A stretch of 64,000 nucleotides of DNA. It comes from Nitrosospira multiformis (GTDB lineage: Bacteria > Pseudomonadota > Gammaproteobacteria > Burkholderiales > Nitrosomonadaceae). Shown here piece after piece: positions 1 through 6,886 of the stretch; the first letter of the stretch is position 1; each line of letters begins with the position of its first letter. The stretch spans positions 1-64,000 of the forward strand of contig NZ_FOHI01000006.1 of NCBI RefSeq assembly GCF_900111585.1, given 5' to 3'. The translations under genes were made by a program, and so were the position numbers. The notes below the pieces were generated by a model. The model had not been told where the DNA came from and did not search any database. It worked only from the letters and a program-made list of their open reading frames with translations.

Positions 1-2
1 TG

Positions 3-317
3 GCTATTGACGATTTCGGTACCGGCTATTCCAGTTTGTCCTATTTGCGGCAATTTGCCATCGACCGGCTAAAAATAGATCAAAGCTTCGTTCGTAATCT
101 TCCCGAGAACATCGACGCCAAAGCTATTATTTGCGCCATTGTAGCGATGGGGCGCAGCCTTGGCCTACGTGTAATGGCGGAAGGTGTAGAGACGGAAGCG
201 CAAGCTCGCTTTCTTCAAGACATCAATTGTGCGGAAAGCCAAGGTTATCTATATGCAAGCCCCATGATGCCAAATGATTTTGAAGCGTGGCTAAAAGGCA
301 GGAAGCCAGGTTTTTAG
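3..317 (+). CDS. C-terminal part of an EAL-domain cyclic-di-GMP phosphodiesterase
   Basis: The gene enters from outside the window, so only its last 104 codons are visible; the reading frame is open from base 3 to a TAG at 315-317. The fragment opens with the [10 protein letters not shown] motif of EAL domains, whose two aspartates help bind the catalytic metals, followed by LKIDQSFV, the AEGVE segment and QGYLYASPM near the end. EAL enzymes hydrolyse cyclic-di-GMP to pGpG. Whether a GGDEF or sensor domain precedes the EAL domain cannot be seen. The intact motifs and clean end give no sign of decay. A probable terminator follows directly. Confidence 0.9.
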   Translation, partial: AIDDFGTGYSSLSYLRQFAIDRLKIDQSFVRNLPENIDAKAIICAIVAMGRSLGLRVMAEGVETEAQARFLQDINCAESQGYLYASPMMPNDFEAWLKGRKPGF

Positions 318-339
318 GTGCTCGCACTACCATTCATTA

Positions 340-365
340 ACCCCTCTGCCGGGGGTCACTTTTTA
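340..365 (+). terminator. Probable intrinsic terminator after the EAL gene
   Basis: ACCCC (340-344) pairs with GGGGT (352-356) around a 7-nt loop and is followed after CAC by a run of T (361-364). It lies 23 bases past the EAL stop codon. The stem is short but GC-only in its core, so a functional terminator is likely but not certain. Confidence 0.55.
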
Positions 366-420
366 AGCATTAACAGCCCTAATGGAAGCCCCTGGTATTA
401 GCAGGCGTCTGTGGTATTAG

Positions 421-559
421 CGCGAAGGCCGCAAGGTGATGGATTTTTCCCGCAATACCTTTTATCGCTACCCATCAGTGATGGAATCAGGTGTATTGAT
501 GTCGCTATGGACGTCGGAGAAAGTCGGATGTCAAGAATTCGATTGAAGAAGCAACTGAG
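421..559 (+). pseudogene. Decayed transposase fragment (IS481-like helix-turn-helix region)
   Basis: From 421 one frame reads EGRKVMDFSRNTFYRY, which resembles the helix-turn-helix start of IS481-type transposases (typically V-M-G-Y/F-S-R-D/N-T-F-Y-R-Y). After about base 495 the similarity moves to other frames: a piece resembling D-x-A-M-D, then from 524 SDVKNSIEEATE, which resembles the K-P-N-V-K-N-R-I-E-E-A-T-E stretch that follows in that family. A TAG precedes the first piece (418-420) and another stop lies beyond 565. So only about 45 codons survive, with at least two frameshifts and no catalytic region. The family assignment is from memory of the motif and needs a translated search. 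Confidence 0.45.
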
Positions 560-692
560 CCACTATAGCCATTTTGCCACCTTGCTCTATCACGCACCCT
601 GGTATCCATCTCAAACGGCGCAATCGCAAGCATTCCACCCGCACTCAGCTTTGTGTCAAAAGCTGCAATGGCAATGTAACAAGAAGCAACGC

Positions 693-2726
693 CTATGCGA
701 TACGGGACTGGCGAACCTGGGAAACGGGAATAATTGATTCCGCACTCGAATATTCCGGAACCCATCTGGGCAGCTCCCGCTTGACCTCTTCGTCGCTCAG
801 GACCGGATGCTCCTCAAGCCATGCCAGCAGAGCCGTCAGCCATTTTTTGTCTACCTGACGCGCTTGCGCGATACGCAATTTGGGGTGGGGTGTGGGAAGC
901 GTATTTTCGTCATCCGCCAACAGTTCTTCGTAGAGTTTTTCACCGGGACGCAAGCCATTGTAAACAATTTTTATTTCATCCTCGCTCAATCCGGAAAGAC
1001 GAATCAGATCTCGCGCAAGATCGGCGATTTTGATCGGTTCGCCCATATCCAGCACGAAAATTTCGCCTCCACGCCGCTTTCCGCCCATCAACCCCGCCTG
1101 TAGAACCAACTGCGCTGCTTCGGGTATGGACATGAAATAACGGGTGATTTCCGAGTGCGTTACCGTTATCGGTCCCCCTTTTTCAATCTGCTCCCGGAAC
1201 TTGGGAATCACGCTGCCCGCGCTGCCCAGCACATTACCGAAACGCACCATGACGAATCGCGGCTCCTGCCTCCTTTCAAGCCTGCTGCCCAGAACAATTT
1301 TCCCGGAGGCATTTTCGACAGGACTGTCAGGAGATGCAATCGACTGCTGTAACGCCTGGCATACCATTTCAGCCAGGCGTTTGCTCGCACCCATGACATT
1401 GGTCGGGTTGACGGCCTTGTCGGTCGAAATCAGGACGAATTTCTCCACTCCGTACCGGATGGCGGTTTGCGCGAGGACATAGGTTCCACGCACGTTGTTC
1501 AGCACCGCCTGCCATGCATTTTCCTGTTCCATCAGGGGCACATGCTTGTAGGCGGCTGCATGAAACACGATAGCCGGTCGGTATTGCAGGAATACCTGTG
1601 ATAAACGCGCTTCATCCTTGACATCGCCAATGGCGAATATCATGGGAATCTCTGGAAAATCGGCCTGGAATTCCTGTTCTATGCTGTACAGCGCAAATTC
1701 ATTCAATTCAAACAGCACCAGTTGAGCCGGTGTAAATTTGGCGATCTGCCGGCATAACTCCGATCCGATCGAACCACCCGCGCCTGTAACCAATACCGTT
1801 TTTCCCGTCAGTAAATCGTGTAGTCCATCGTTATCCAGCACGACGGGATCCCGCCCCAGCAAATCTTCCGGCTCGACCGTCCGGATTTGTGACACCTTGA
1901 TGTTGCCGCTCACCAGATCGTTATAGGAAGGGACGATCAAAGCCTTTACCCCTGCCGCCGCGCACAGTTGCAAGGCTCGACGACGGTCGCGCAGGAGGCG
2001 GTCGGGACGGCGGCGATCAGAGTGGGCGCGATAGGATTTGCGGCGATCTGAAGCGGAGGAGGTGAGGGCGATAATGGCATGCGCGACACCCAGTTTCCGG
2101 GCTACCTCCGGCAGATCGTTGATGCGGCCCAGCACTTTGAACCCGTGCAGCATCAGCCCCCGCTTGGCCGGATCGTCGTCAAGGAAGCCTGCGACGCGCC
2201 ATTCCACATTGCGCGTCAGCTCTTTTACCAAACCGACAGCAGCATCACTTGCTCCTATCACAAGGACGAGACTGCCCCCCGTTTTACTTCGACCGTAGAG
2301 CCGGTGCTCTTTCCAGAACCGGTAAGCGAGACGGCTGCTTCCCATGATGAACAGCAGCAGGATGGGAGCCAGTATCAGCACCGTTCTGGGGACACCGACC
2401 AGTATCTGGAACATGTATAGCACCAATGGGACGGCTGCGGCCGAGGCGGATACGGCAAACAGGATGCGCCGCAGATCAGGCAGGCTTGCGTAATGCCAGA
2501 GTCCACGATACAGGCCAAAGAATAAGAAGGCCGCTGCGTGTATCGGGACCACCCACGGCAGGATCTCTTCTAAAGATGCCAGATAAACGAAGGGTATCTC
2601 GAAATTGAAGCGGAACAGGTAAGCCAGCGACCAGGCGATGGCGGCAGCTACAACATCATGCCCGAATGCAATAACCGTTCTTATGTTGAGTTTGGGTGCT
2701 GGCATGCTATGAACCGTCTGCGCCAT
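693..2726 (-). CDS. Membrane-bound UDP-sugar 4,6-dehydratase (WbpM/CapD/FlaA1 family)
   Basis: This 677-residue protein has four hydrophobic N-terminal segments (roughly residues 15-130), a CoA-binding-like Rossmann region (LVLVIGASDAAVG near 150) and a C-terminal short-chain dehydrogenase domain. The dehydrogenase domain starts at VLVTGAGGSIGSELCRQ near residue 310 and carries AAAYKHVPLME and STDKAVNPTNVMGASKR. Large members of this family convert UDP-GlcNAc to a 4-keto-6-deoxy sugar for O-antigen or capsule. In this family the usual catalytic Tyr of YxxxK is replaced by Met, and MGASK is present here. The start ATG overlaps the end of the WbpL-like gene by 20 bases, so the two are probably co-translated. 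An arginine-rich insert near residue 230 comes from a 30-bp repeat (1980-2048). Confidence 0.92.
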   Translation of the reverse strand: MAQTVHSMPAPKLNIRTVIAFGHDVVAAAIAWSLAYLFRFNFEIPFVYLASLEEILPWVVPIHAAAFLFFGLYRGLWHYASLPDLRRILFAVSASAAAVPLVLYMFQILVGVPRTVLILAPILLLFIMGSSRLAYRFWKEHRLYGRSKTGGSLVLVIGASDAAVGLVKELTRNVEWRVAGFLDDDPAKRGLMLHGFKVLGRINDLPEVARKLGVAHAIIALTSSASDRRKSYRAHSDRRRPDRLLRDRRRALQLCAAAGVKALIVPSYNDLVSGNIKVSQIRTVEPEDLLGRDPVVLDNDGLHDLLTGKTVLVTGAGGSIGSELCRQIAKFTPAQLVLFELNEFALYSIEQEFQADFPEIPMIFAIGDVKDEARLSQVFLQYRPAIVFHAAAYKHVPLMEQENAWQAVLNNVRGTYVLAQTAIRYGVEKFVLISTDKAVNPTNVMGASKRLAEMVCQALQQSIASPDSPVENASGKIVLGSRLERRQEPRFVMVRFGNVLGSAGSVIPKFREQIEKGGPITVTHSEITRYFMSIPEAAQLVLQAGLMGGKRRGGEIFVLDMGEPIKIADLARDLIRLSGLSEDEIKIVYNGLRPGEKLYEELLADDENTLPTPHPKLRIAQARQVDKKWLTALLAWLEEHPVLSDEEVKRELPRWVPEYSSAESIIPVSQVRQSRIA
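1980..2048 (-). repeat. Degenerate 30-bp in-frame repeat inside the WbpM-like gene
   Basis: On the minus strand GATCGCCGC occurs at 2048-2040 and again at 2018-2010, and the related GACCGTCGT at 1988-1980, exactly 30 bases apart each time. The translated unit is ten residues beginning (S/R)DRR. The repeat adds about 20 arginine-rich residues between the N-terminal Rossmann region (ending IIALTSS) and ALQLCAAAGVK, a place where homologues as I know them have only a few residues. Confidence 0.7.
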
Positions 2727-3699
2727 GCCCCAGACGGCGATCGCAAAGGCGCATCATGATCAGATAAATTCCGATCCACGCGATCACCATTCCGAACTGG
2801 ACGTTCGTGTGTTGCCGAGTCGCCCAGAGGGCGCTGATGGCTGTGGCTGACATCAGAACGTAACCGATCAGAGCCGTATTGCGATGACCCAGACCGCTTC
2901 GCACCAGGCGCTGGTAATAATGCTCGCGATGCGCCCGCCAGATTTTTTCGCCTCGCAGTCCGCGTTTTATCAAGGTGACGGAAGCATCGACGATAAACGG
3001 CGAAAATACGAGCAAGGGAAACCAAGCGGGCCAGCAGCCATTCATCCATCCCATCATACCTAATGCCGCAGCAAGGAACCCGAGCGGAATCGAGCCCGCG
3101 TCTCCCATGAAAATGCGCGCGGGATGAAAGTTAAACAACAGAAAAGCCGCTGCTGCTGCGGCAATGCAGAAGTTGGCAATTGCAAAGGTCTCGTTTCCGG
3201 AAATCCATGCTGTCGCTCCATAGCAACTGAAACCGATCAGTGTCATGCCGCCTGCCAGTCCATCCGAACCATCCATGAAATTATAGAGGTTGAGCATCCA
3301 GGTAATACCGAGTGCGGCTGCCACGGCGACAAGCCAGCCGTGAGCGGTAGCAAGGGTCACGGCAGAAAACCAGGTTCCGAGCGCCGTATAGATGACAAGC
3401 CTTGGCCATACAGGCAGGCTGCGAACATCATCGGCGAAAGATATCGTTACCAGCAGCACAACTGCAATCCATATCGACACCGGTGGTTTTACCGGCAGAA
3501 ACGTCCATGAGACGAAAATCCCCGACATCAGCCCCAGGCCTCCTGTGCGGGGAACGGGACGAGTATGCAGCGATCGGGAGTTCGGCTGGTCCAGGATTTT
3601 GAGAACATTCCCTTTGATCAGATACGAAATTGTCCCTAGCGACATGGCAAACGCTATGAATGGTGGGATCAGATATGAAATCGAGGAGCCGGAATTCAT
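2707..3699 (-). CDS. Polyprenyl-phosphate sugar-1-phosphate transferase (WbpL/WecA-like, GT4-type)
   Basis: A polytopic membrane enzyme of about 330 residues that transfers a HexNAc-1-phosphate from a UDP-sugar to undecaprenyl phosphate, the first step of O-antigen or capsule repeat-unit synthesis. Family marks are DQPNSRSLHTRPVPRTGG near the N-terminus, NLYNFMDGSDGLAGG (metal- and substrate-binding aspartates) and FMGDAGSIPLG. About ten hydrophobic segments are visible. The ATG at 3699 puts the first membrane helix directly after the start; an in-frame ATG at 3765 would add 22 residues but has no Shine-Dalgarno-like sequence. The pairing with the downstream dehydratase mirrors wbpL-wbpM of Pseudomonas aeruginosa. 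No other polysaccharide genes follow in the window. Confidence 0.9.
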   Translation of the reverse strand: MNSGSSISYLIPPFIAFAMSLGTISYLIKGNVLKILDQPNSRSLHTRPVPRTGGLGLMSGIFVSWTFLPVKPPVSIWIAVVLLVTISFADDVRSLPVWPRLVIYTALGTWFSAVTLATAHGWLVAVAAALGITWMLNLYNFMDGSDGLAGGMTLIGFSCYGATAWISGNETFAIANFCIAAAAAAFLLFNFHPARIFMGDAGSIPLGFLAAALGMMGWMNGCWPAWFPLLVFSPFIVDASVTLIKRGLRGEKIWRAHREHYYQRLVRSGLGHRNTALIGYVLMSATAISALWATRQHTNVQFGMVIAWIGIYLIMMRLCDRRLGHGADGS

Positions 3700-3771
3700 G
3701 ATCGGATTATAGCCCTGATGACTTATGAGGCGCATGCGTGCATACTTCAGGCCATGCCAGTCCATTGCGCG

Positions 3772-3810
3772 GGGAGGATGGGGTCAATAATAACGATTTT
3801 CGATCCTCCC
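3772..3810. promoter_or_regulatory. Inverted repeat between divergent genes
   Basis: GGGAGGAT (3772-3779) and ATCCTCCC (3803-3810) form a perfect 8-bp inverted repeat around a 23-nt AT-rich loop. It sits between the divergent WbpL-like gene and the symporter gene, so it could be an operator or a leader hairpin. No function can be assigned from sequence alone. Confidence 0.35.
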
Positions 3811-3938
3811 TCGCCAGCACCTCATTTGCTCTGCACAGTCCACTTCCAGCCCGCGATTATGTTCGACATTGTCGGAAGAATATTCTGAAAATGTCTGTAC
3901 GAGTTCGCACATAGCAGCGCACGTCATAAAAAACATTG

Positions 3939-5207
3939 ATGAAAAAAATCTCGCTCAATACGCAAATATTGTGGGGTGTATTCGCCGGACTCTTCCTGGG
4001 TCTGGGTTTATCCCTGCTCGATGAAGAGTCAGCTACTTTTCAGGTCGGATTATATGCCGCCGAGCTGCTTGGAACGCTGTTTATCGACCTGCTGAAAATG
4101 GTGCTCATTCCGCTCGTGTTCACATCGATCGCAGTAGGTGTGGCCAACTTGCGGGTGCACCAGCAGATGCATAAGGTATGGAAAGCAACCCTTGGTTTCT
4201 TCCTGCTTTCGATGGCGCTGGCTGTTCTGCTGGGTTTGACTGCCGCCAACATTGTCCGGCCCGGAGAAGGGTTGCAGCTTGCAATGTTCCAGGATGACAT
4301 GCAGAAGTTTCAGGCCGCGCAGATGCCTTTAACGGAGTTTATTGCGCAACTGCTTCATTCGCTGTTTCAGAACCCCATGACAGCCCTGGCTCAGGGTAAT
4401 GTGCTCGCAGTGGTCGTTTTCGCACTCTTGCTGGGCATTGCAATGGTGGTGGGCGGGGACCGCTACGCCAACATCCTCATACTGCTGCAGGAGCTGCTAG
4501 AGCTGATGCTGATGCTGGTTGGCTGGATCATGCGCCTTGCTCCGCTCGGCATCATGGGGCTGCTGGTAAAACTCGCTGCCACACAGGACGTGGCTTTACT
4601 TGCCACGTTGGTCGAGTTTATCGTTGTAGTGATTGGGGCCACTCTGTTGCACGGAATAGTAGTGCTTCCGCTGATTCTTTATCTGGTCACGGGAATGACG
4701 CCGTTCAAATTCTGGCGCGGCGGCCGCGAAGCACTGATAACAGCTTTTGCGACCAGCTCCAGCTCAGCCGCTTTACCCGTCACGTTACGCTGCGTGGAAC
4801 AGCACCTGCATGTCAAACGCGACATTGCCGGATTTGTCATCCCATTAGGTGCAACATTGAATATGGATGGCACCGCTTTGTACGAAGCCGTGGCAGCATT
4901 GTTTGTGGCCAACCTTGTCGGGATAGAACTTAATCTCGCACAGCAGATGATCGTGTTTTTGACTGCGATGCTGGCTGCCATGGGTGCTCCGGGCATACCC
5001 AGCGCCGGAATGGTCACCATGGTGGTCGTGCTGCAATCGGTCGGCTTGCCGGCGGAGGCTATCGCCATTCTGCTGCCTGTCGACCGCTTACTGGATACAT
5101 TCCGCACCGCTGTCAATGTCGAGGGGGACATGGTGGGGAGTCTGGTCGTGCAGAAATGGGTGAGGAAGGAGTCTATGGGTGGTTCCAGAAGTGGTTCCGA
5201 AGGGTAA
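3939..5207 (+). CDS. Dicarboxylate/amino-acid:cation symporter (DAACS family, GltP/DctA-like)
   Basis: A 422-residue inner-membrane transporter of the DAACS family, which takes up glutamate, aspartate or C4-dicarboxylates with protons or sodium. The sequence shows eight hydrophobic stretches plus the two re-entrant loops. The first loop carries the serine-rich TSSSSAALPVT motif and the second GIPSAGMVTM. GATLNMDGTALYEA supplies the NMDGT ion-binding motif, and LLPVDRLLDTFRTAVNVEGD is the substrate-binding helix. The ATG at 3939 gives MKKISLNTQILWG, the usual start; a TTG one codon upstream is less likely. The substrate cannot be told from the motifs. In an autotroph it may serve organic-acid or amino-acid scavenging (inference). 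Confidence 0.92.
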   Translation: MKKISLNTQILWGVFAGLFLGLGLSLLDEESATFQVGLYAAELLGTLFIDLLKMVLIPLVFTSIAVGVANLRVHQQMHKVWKATLGFFLLSMALAVLLGLTAANIVRPGEGLQLAMFQDDMQKFQAAQMPLTEFIAQLLHSLFQNPMTALAQGNVLAVVVFALLLGIAMVVGGDRYANILILLQELLELMLMLVGWIMRLAPLGIMGLLVKLAATQDVALLATLVEFIVVVIGATLLHGIVVLPLILYLVTGMTPFKFWRGGREALITAFATSSSSAALPVTLRCVEQHLHVKRDIAGFVIPLGATLNMDGTALYEAVAALFVANLVGIELNLAQQMIVFLTAMLAAMGAPGIPSAGMVTMVVVLQSVGLPAEAIAILLPVDRLLDTFRTAVNVEGDMVGSLVVQKWVRKESMGGSRSGSEG

Positions 5208-5232
5208 GAGATATTAAGGGCCCGAAGAGGGG

Positions 5233-5257
5233 GTAGCGGTTTCCCGGCTACTTTCTC
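5233..5257 (+). terminator. Weak terminator-like hairpin after the symporter gene
   Basis: GTAGC (5233-5237) pairs with GCTAC (5247-5251), with partial extra pairing inside the loop, and is followed by TTTCTC. It begins 26 bases past the symporter stop codon. The T-tract is poor. The rest of the 324-base gap to the next start (5208-5531) shows no gene I can support; it holds this hairpin and the palindrome at 5471-5489. Confidence 0.35.
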
Positions 5258-5470
5258 GAGGACAGATTGGACTGCGGTGACAGCCAGACGCGCCGAGCTC
5301 AATATGGCTTTACCGGTCTTCCTCGCGACGTTCTCCATCGAAGTTCTCTCCATAGGTGCATGGATTACCTCCTCTTCATCGTGTGACTCTCGATCATTCC
5401 CGATTTGCTGGCAAGACCTGTAGCGGGGTTGCAAGGCCCTTCATTTCGAAAATGCCCGGAAGCTCTTCAG

Positions 5471-5489
5471 GTGCGACAATTTGTCACAT
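5471..5489. promoter_or_regulatory. Imperfect palindrome upstream of the Asp-box/TonB receptor genes
   Basis: GTGCGACAATTTGTCACAT is a near-palindrome with a perfect core GACAA-T-TTGTC. It ends 42 bases before the ATG at 5532, a suitable place for a repressor or activator site. It does not match a Fur box as I know it. The bound regulator is unknown. Confidence 0.35.
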
Positions 5490-5531
5490 TCCCACCCTTT
5501 CCGAAATCGATTATTCTTGTATCGCTATTCC

Positions 5532-6767
5532 ATGAGGAAGTCGATGTTTGCCATCCCGGGTTTTGCCGGACTCTTTCTGGCGCTTGTTTCCACAGCTGCC
5601 GTTGCAGCAGAGCCGCATTCGACCGGTGAAACCCATCATCATCCGGCAATGCATTCCGCAAAATCCGCCAAGACCACGTTGGCGGTAGGGGTGACCCTGG
5701 ATCAGGATGGGCGGTTATGGCTGGCGAGAGTTGTCGACCAGCGCTTGCTGGTTTCCTGGTCGGAAGACGGCGGGAGCAGTTTTTCCGAGCCCGCAGTTGT
5801 AACACCTGAACCGGAAAACATATCCATTGATGGCGAGAATCGTCCCAAGATCGAAGTTGCGCGTGATGGCAGCGTACTTGTGACCTGGACGCAGGTCCTT
5901 CCGCAGAAATATTCCGGCAATGTGAGGTTTTCACGTTCAACCGACTCGGGCCGGACGTTTTCAAAACCCATTACCCTCAATGACGATGGCCGCGTGACCA
6001 GTCACCGCTTCGACTCTCTGGCAATCGACGGGGACGGGAGGGTGATGGTTGCCTGGCTGGATGCGAGGGATCGTGATGCAGCAAGGGAAAAAGGCGAAGA
6101 GTACCGGGGTGTATCGCTCTATACCACGCAATCGCTCAACAATGGTGAGAGTTTTGGCCGGAATCGAAGAATTCAGGAGCACACGTGCGAATGCTGTCGG
6201 ACAGCGCTTACCTGGAGCAGGGACGGACCAGTCGTTTTACTGCGGAATATTTTTGGGGCCAATACCCGTGATTTTGCCGTAGTCAATCTCGATAAGGGCG
6301 GCATAAGAAGGGTAAACCGTGACGAATGGCAGGTCGATGCGTGTCCGCACAATGGAGGAAGCCTTGCAACGGACCGAAGGGGGCAGTTGCATCTCGTCTG
6401 GTTCACAAATGGCACGGCAGATCAGGGATTGTTCTATAAGCGGATCGATGGCAATTGGGAATCGAAACCCAAGCCGATAGGCAACCTGGACGCGCAGGCA
6501 AATCATGCTTCAGTGGTTGCCGATGGAGAAACCGTCATTCTTACCTGGCGCGAATTCGATGGAAATGCTTATTCCGCAAAGATGATGTACTCAAATGATA
6601 GTGGCGAATCCTGGAGTGAACCGATGCGCGTGATGGAATCCGCTGGCGCGACCGACTACCCTGTGCCGCTGATCGATAACAGGAAAGTTCTGATCGTCTG
6701 GAATACTGCAAAGGAAGGTCTGCGTATTTTACCGATCGAGCGGGTGACCGCCCGATATTCCGGTTAG
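5532..6767 (+). CDS. Exported Asp-box (sialidase-fold beta-propeller) protein with a CECC motif
   Basis: A 411-residue protein with a clear signal peptide (MRKSMFAIPGFAGLFLALVS, cleavage after AVAA), so it acts in the periplasm or at the surface. The mature N-terminus is histidine-rich (HHHPAMH). At least four Asp-box-like repeats (S-x-D-x-G-x-x-F/W) are visible: SEDGGSSF, STDSGRTF, LNNGESF and NDSGESW, typical of six-bladed sialidase-fold propellers. I do not see the arginine triad and FRIP motif needed to call a sialidase. Four cysteines occur in two short motifs, HTCECCR and DACPHNGG, which could bind metal or form disulfides. The ATG at 5532 is chosen because it gives the signal peptide. 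A TonB-dependent receptor follows 119 bases later, suggesting a joint uptake role (inference). Confidence 0.8.
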   Translation: MRKSMFAIPGFAGLFLALVSTAAVAAEPHSTGETHHHPAMHSAKSAKTTLAVGVTLDQDGRLWLARVVDQRLLVSWSEDGGSSFSEPAVVTPEPENISIDGENRPKIEVARDGSVLVTWTQVLPQKYSGNVRFSRSTDSGRTFSKPITLNDDGRVTSHRFDSLAIDGDGRVMVAWLDARDRDAAREKGEEYRGVSLYTTQSLNNGESFGRNRRIQEHTCECCRTALTWSRDGPVVLLRNIFGANTRDFAVVNLDKGGIRRVNRDEWQVDACPHNGGSLATDRRGQLHLVWFTNGTADQGLFYKRIDGNWESKPKPIGNLDAQANHASVVADGETVILTWREFDGNAYSAKMMYSNDSGESWSEPMRVMESAGATDYPVPLIDNRKVLIVWNTAKEGLRILPIERVTARYSG

Positions 6768-6886
6768 CCTAAATTCCCCTCTGGATAGACAACGAGCGGC
6801 GGATGCGTGGCGCGGAAAACGAGTGCAAGCATCCGGCATGGCTGTGCTTATCAATAATAAATAAATCGAGAAAGATAATTCAGGTC

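Noticed and set aside
411-737. A 108-codon rightward frame after the EAL gene.
   Set aside because: It runs through the transposase relic in mixed frames, overlaps the end of the WbpM-like gene and resembles no complete protein.
4679-5434. A long leftward frame of 251 codons opposite the end of the symporter gene, whose upstream part has an AGGAGG near an ATG (about 5360) and a protein-like stretch (MENVARKTGKAILSSARL).
   Set aside because: Most of it is antisense to the well-supported symporter gene. The ATG best spaced from AGGAGG opens a different frame of only 20 codons, and the longer frame shows no family resemblance.
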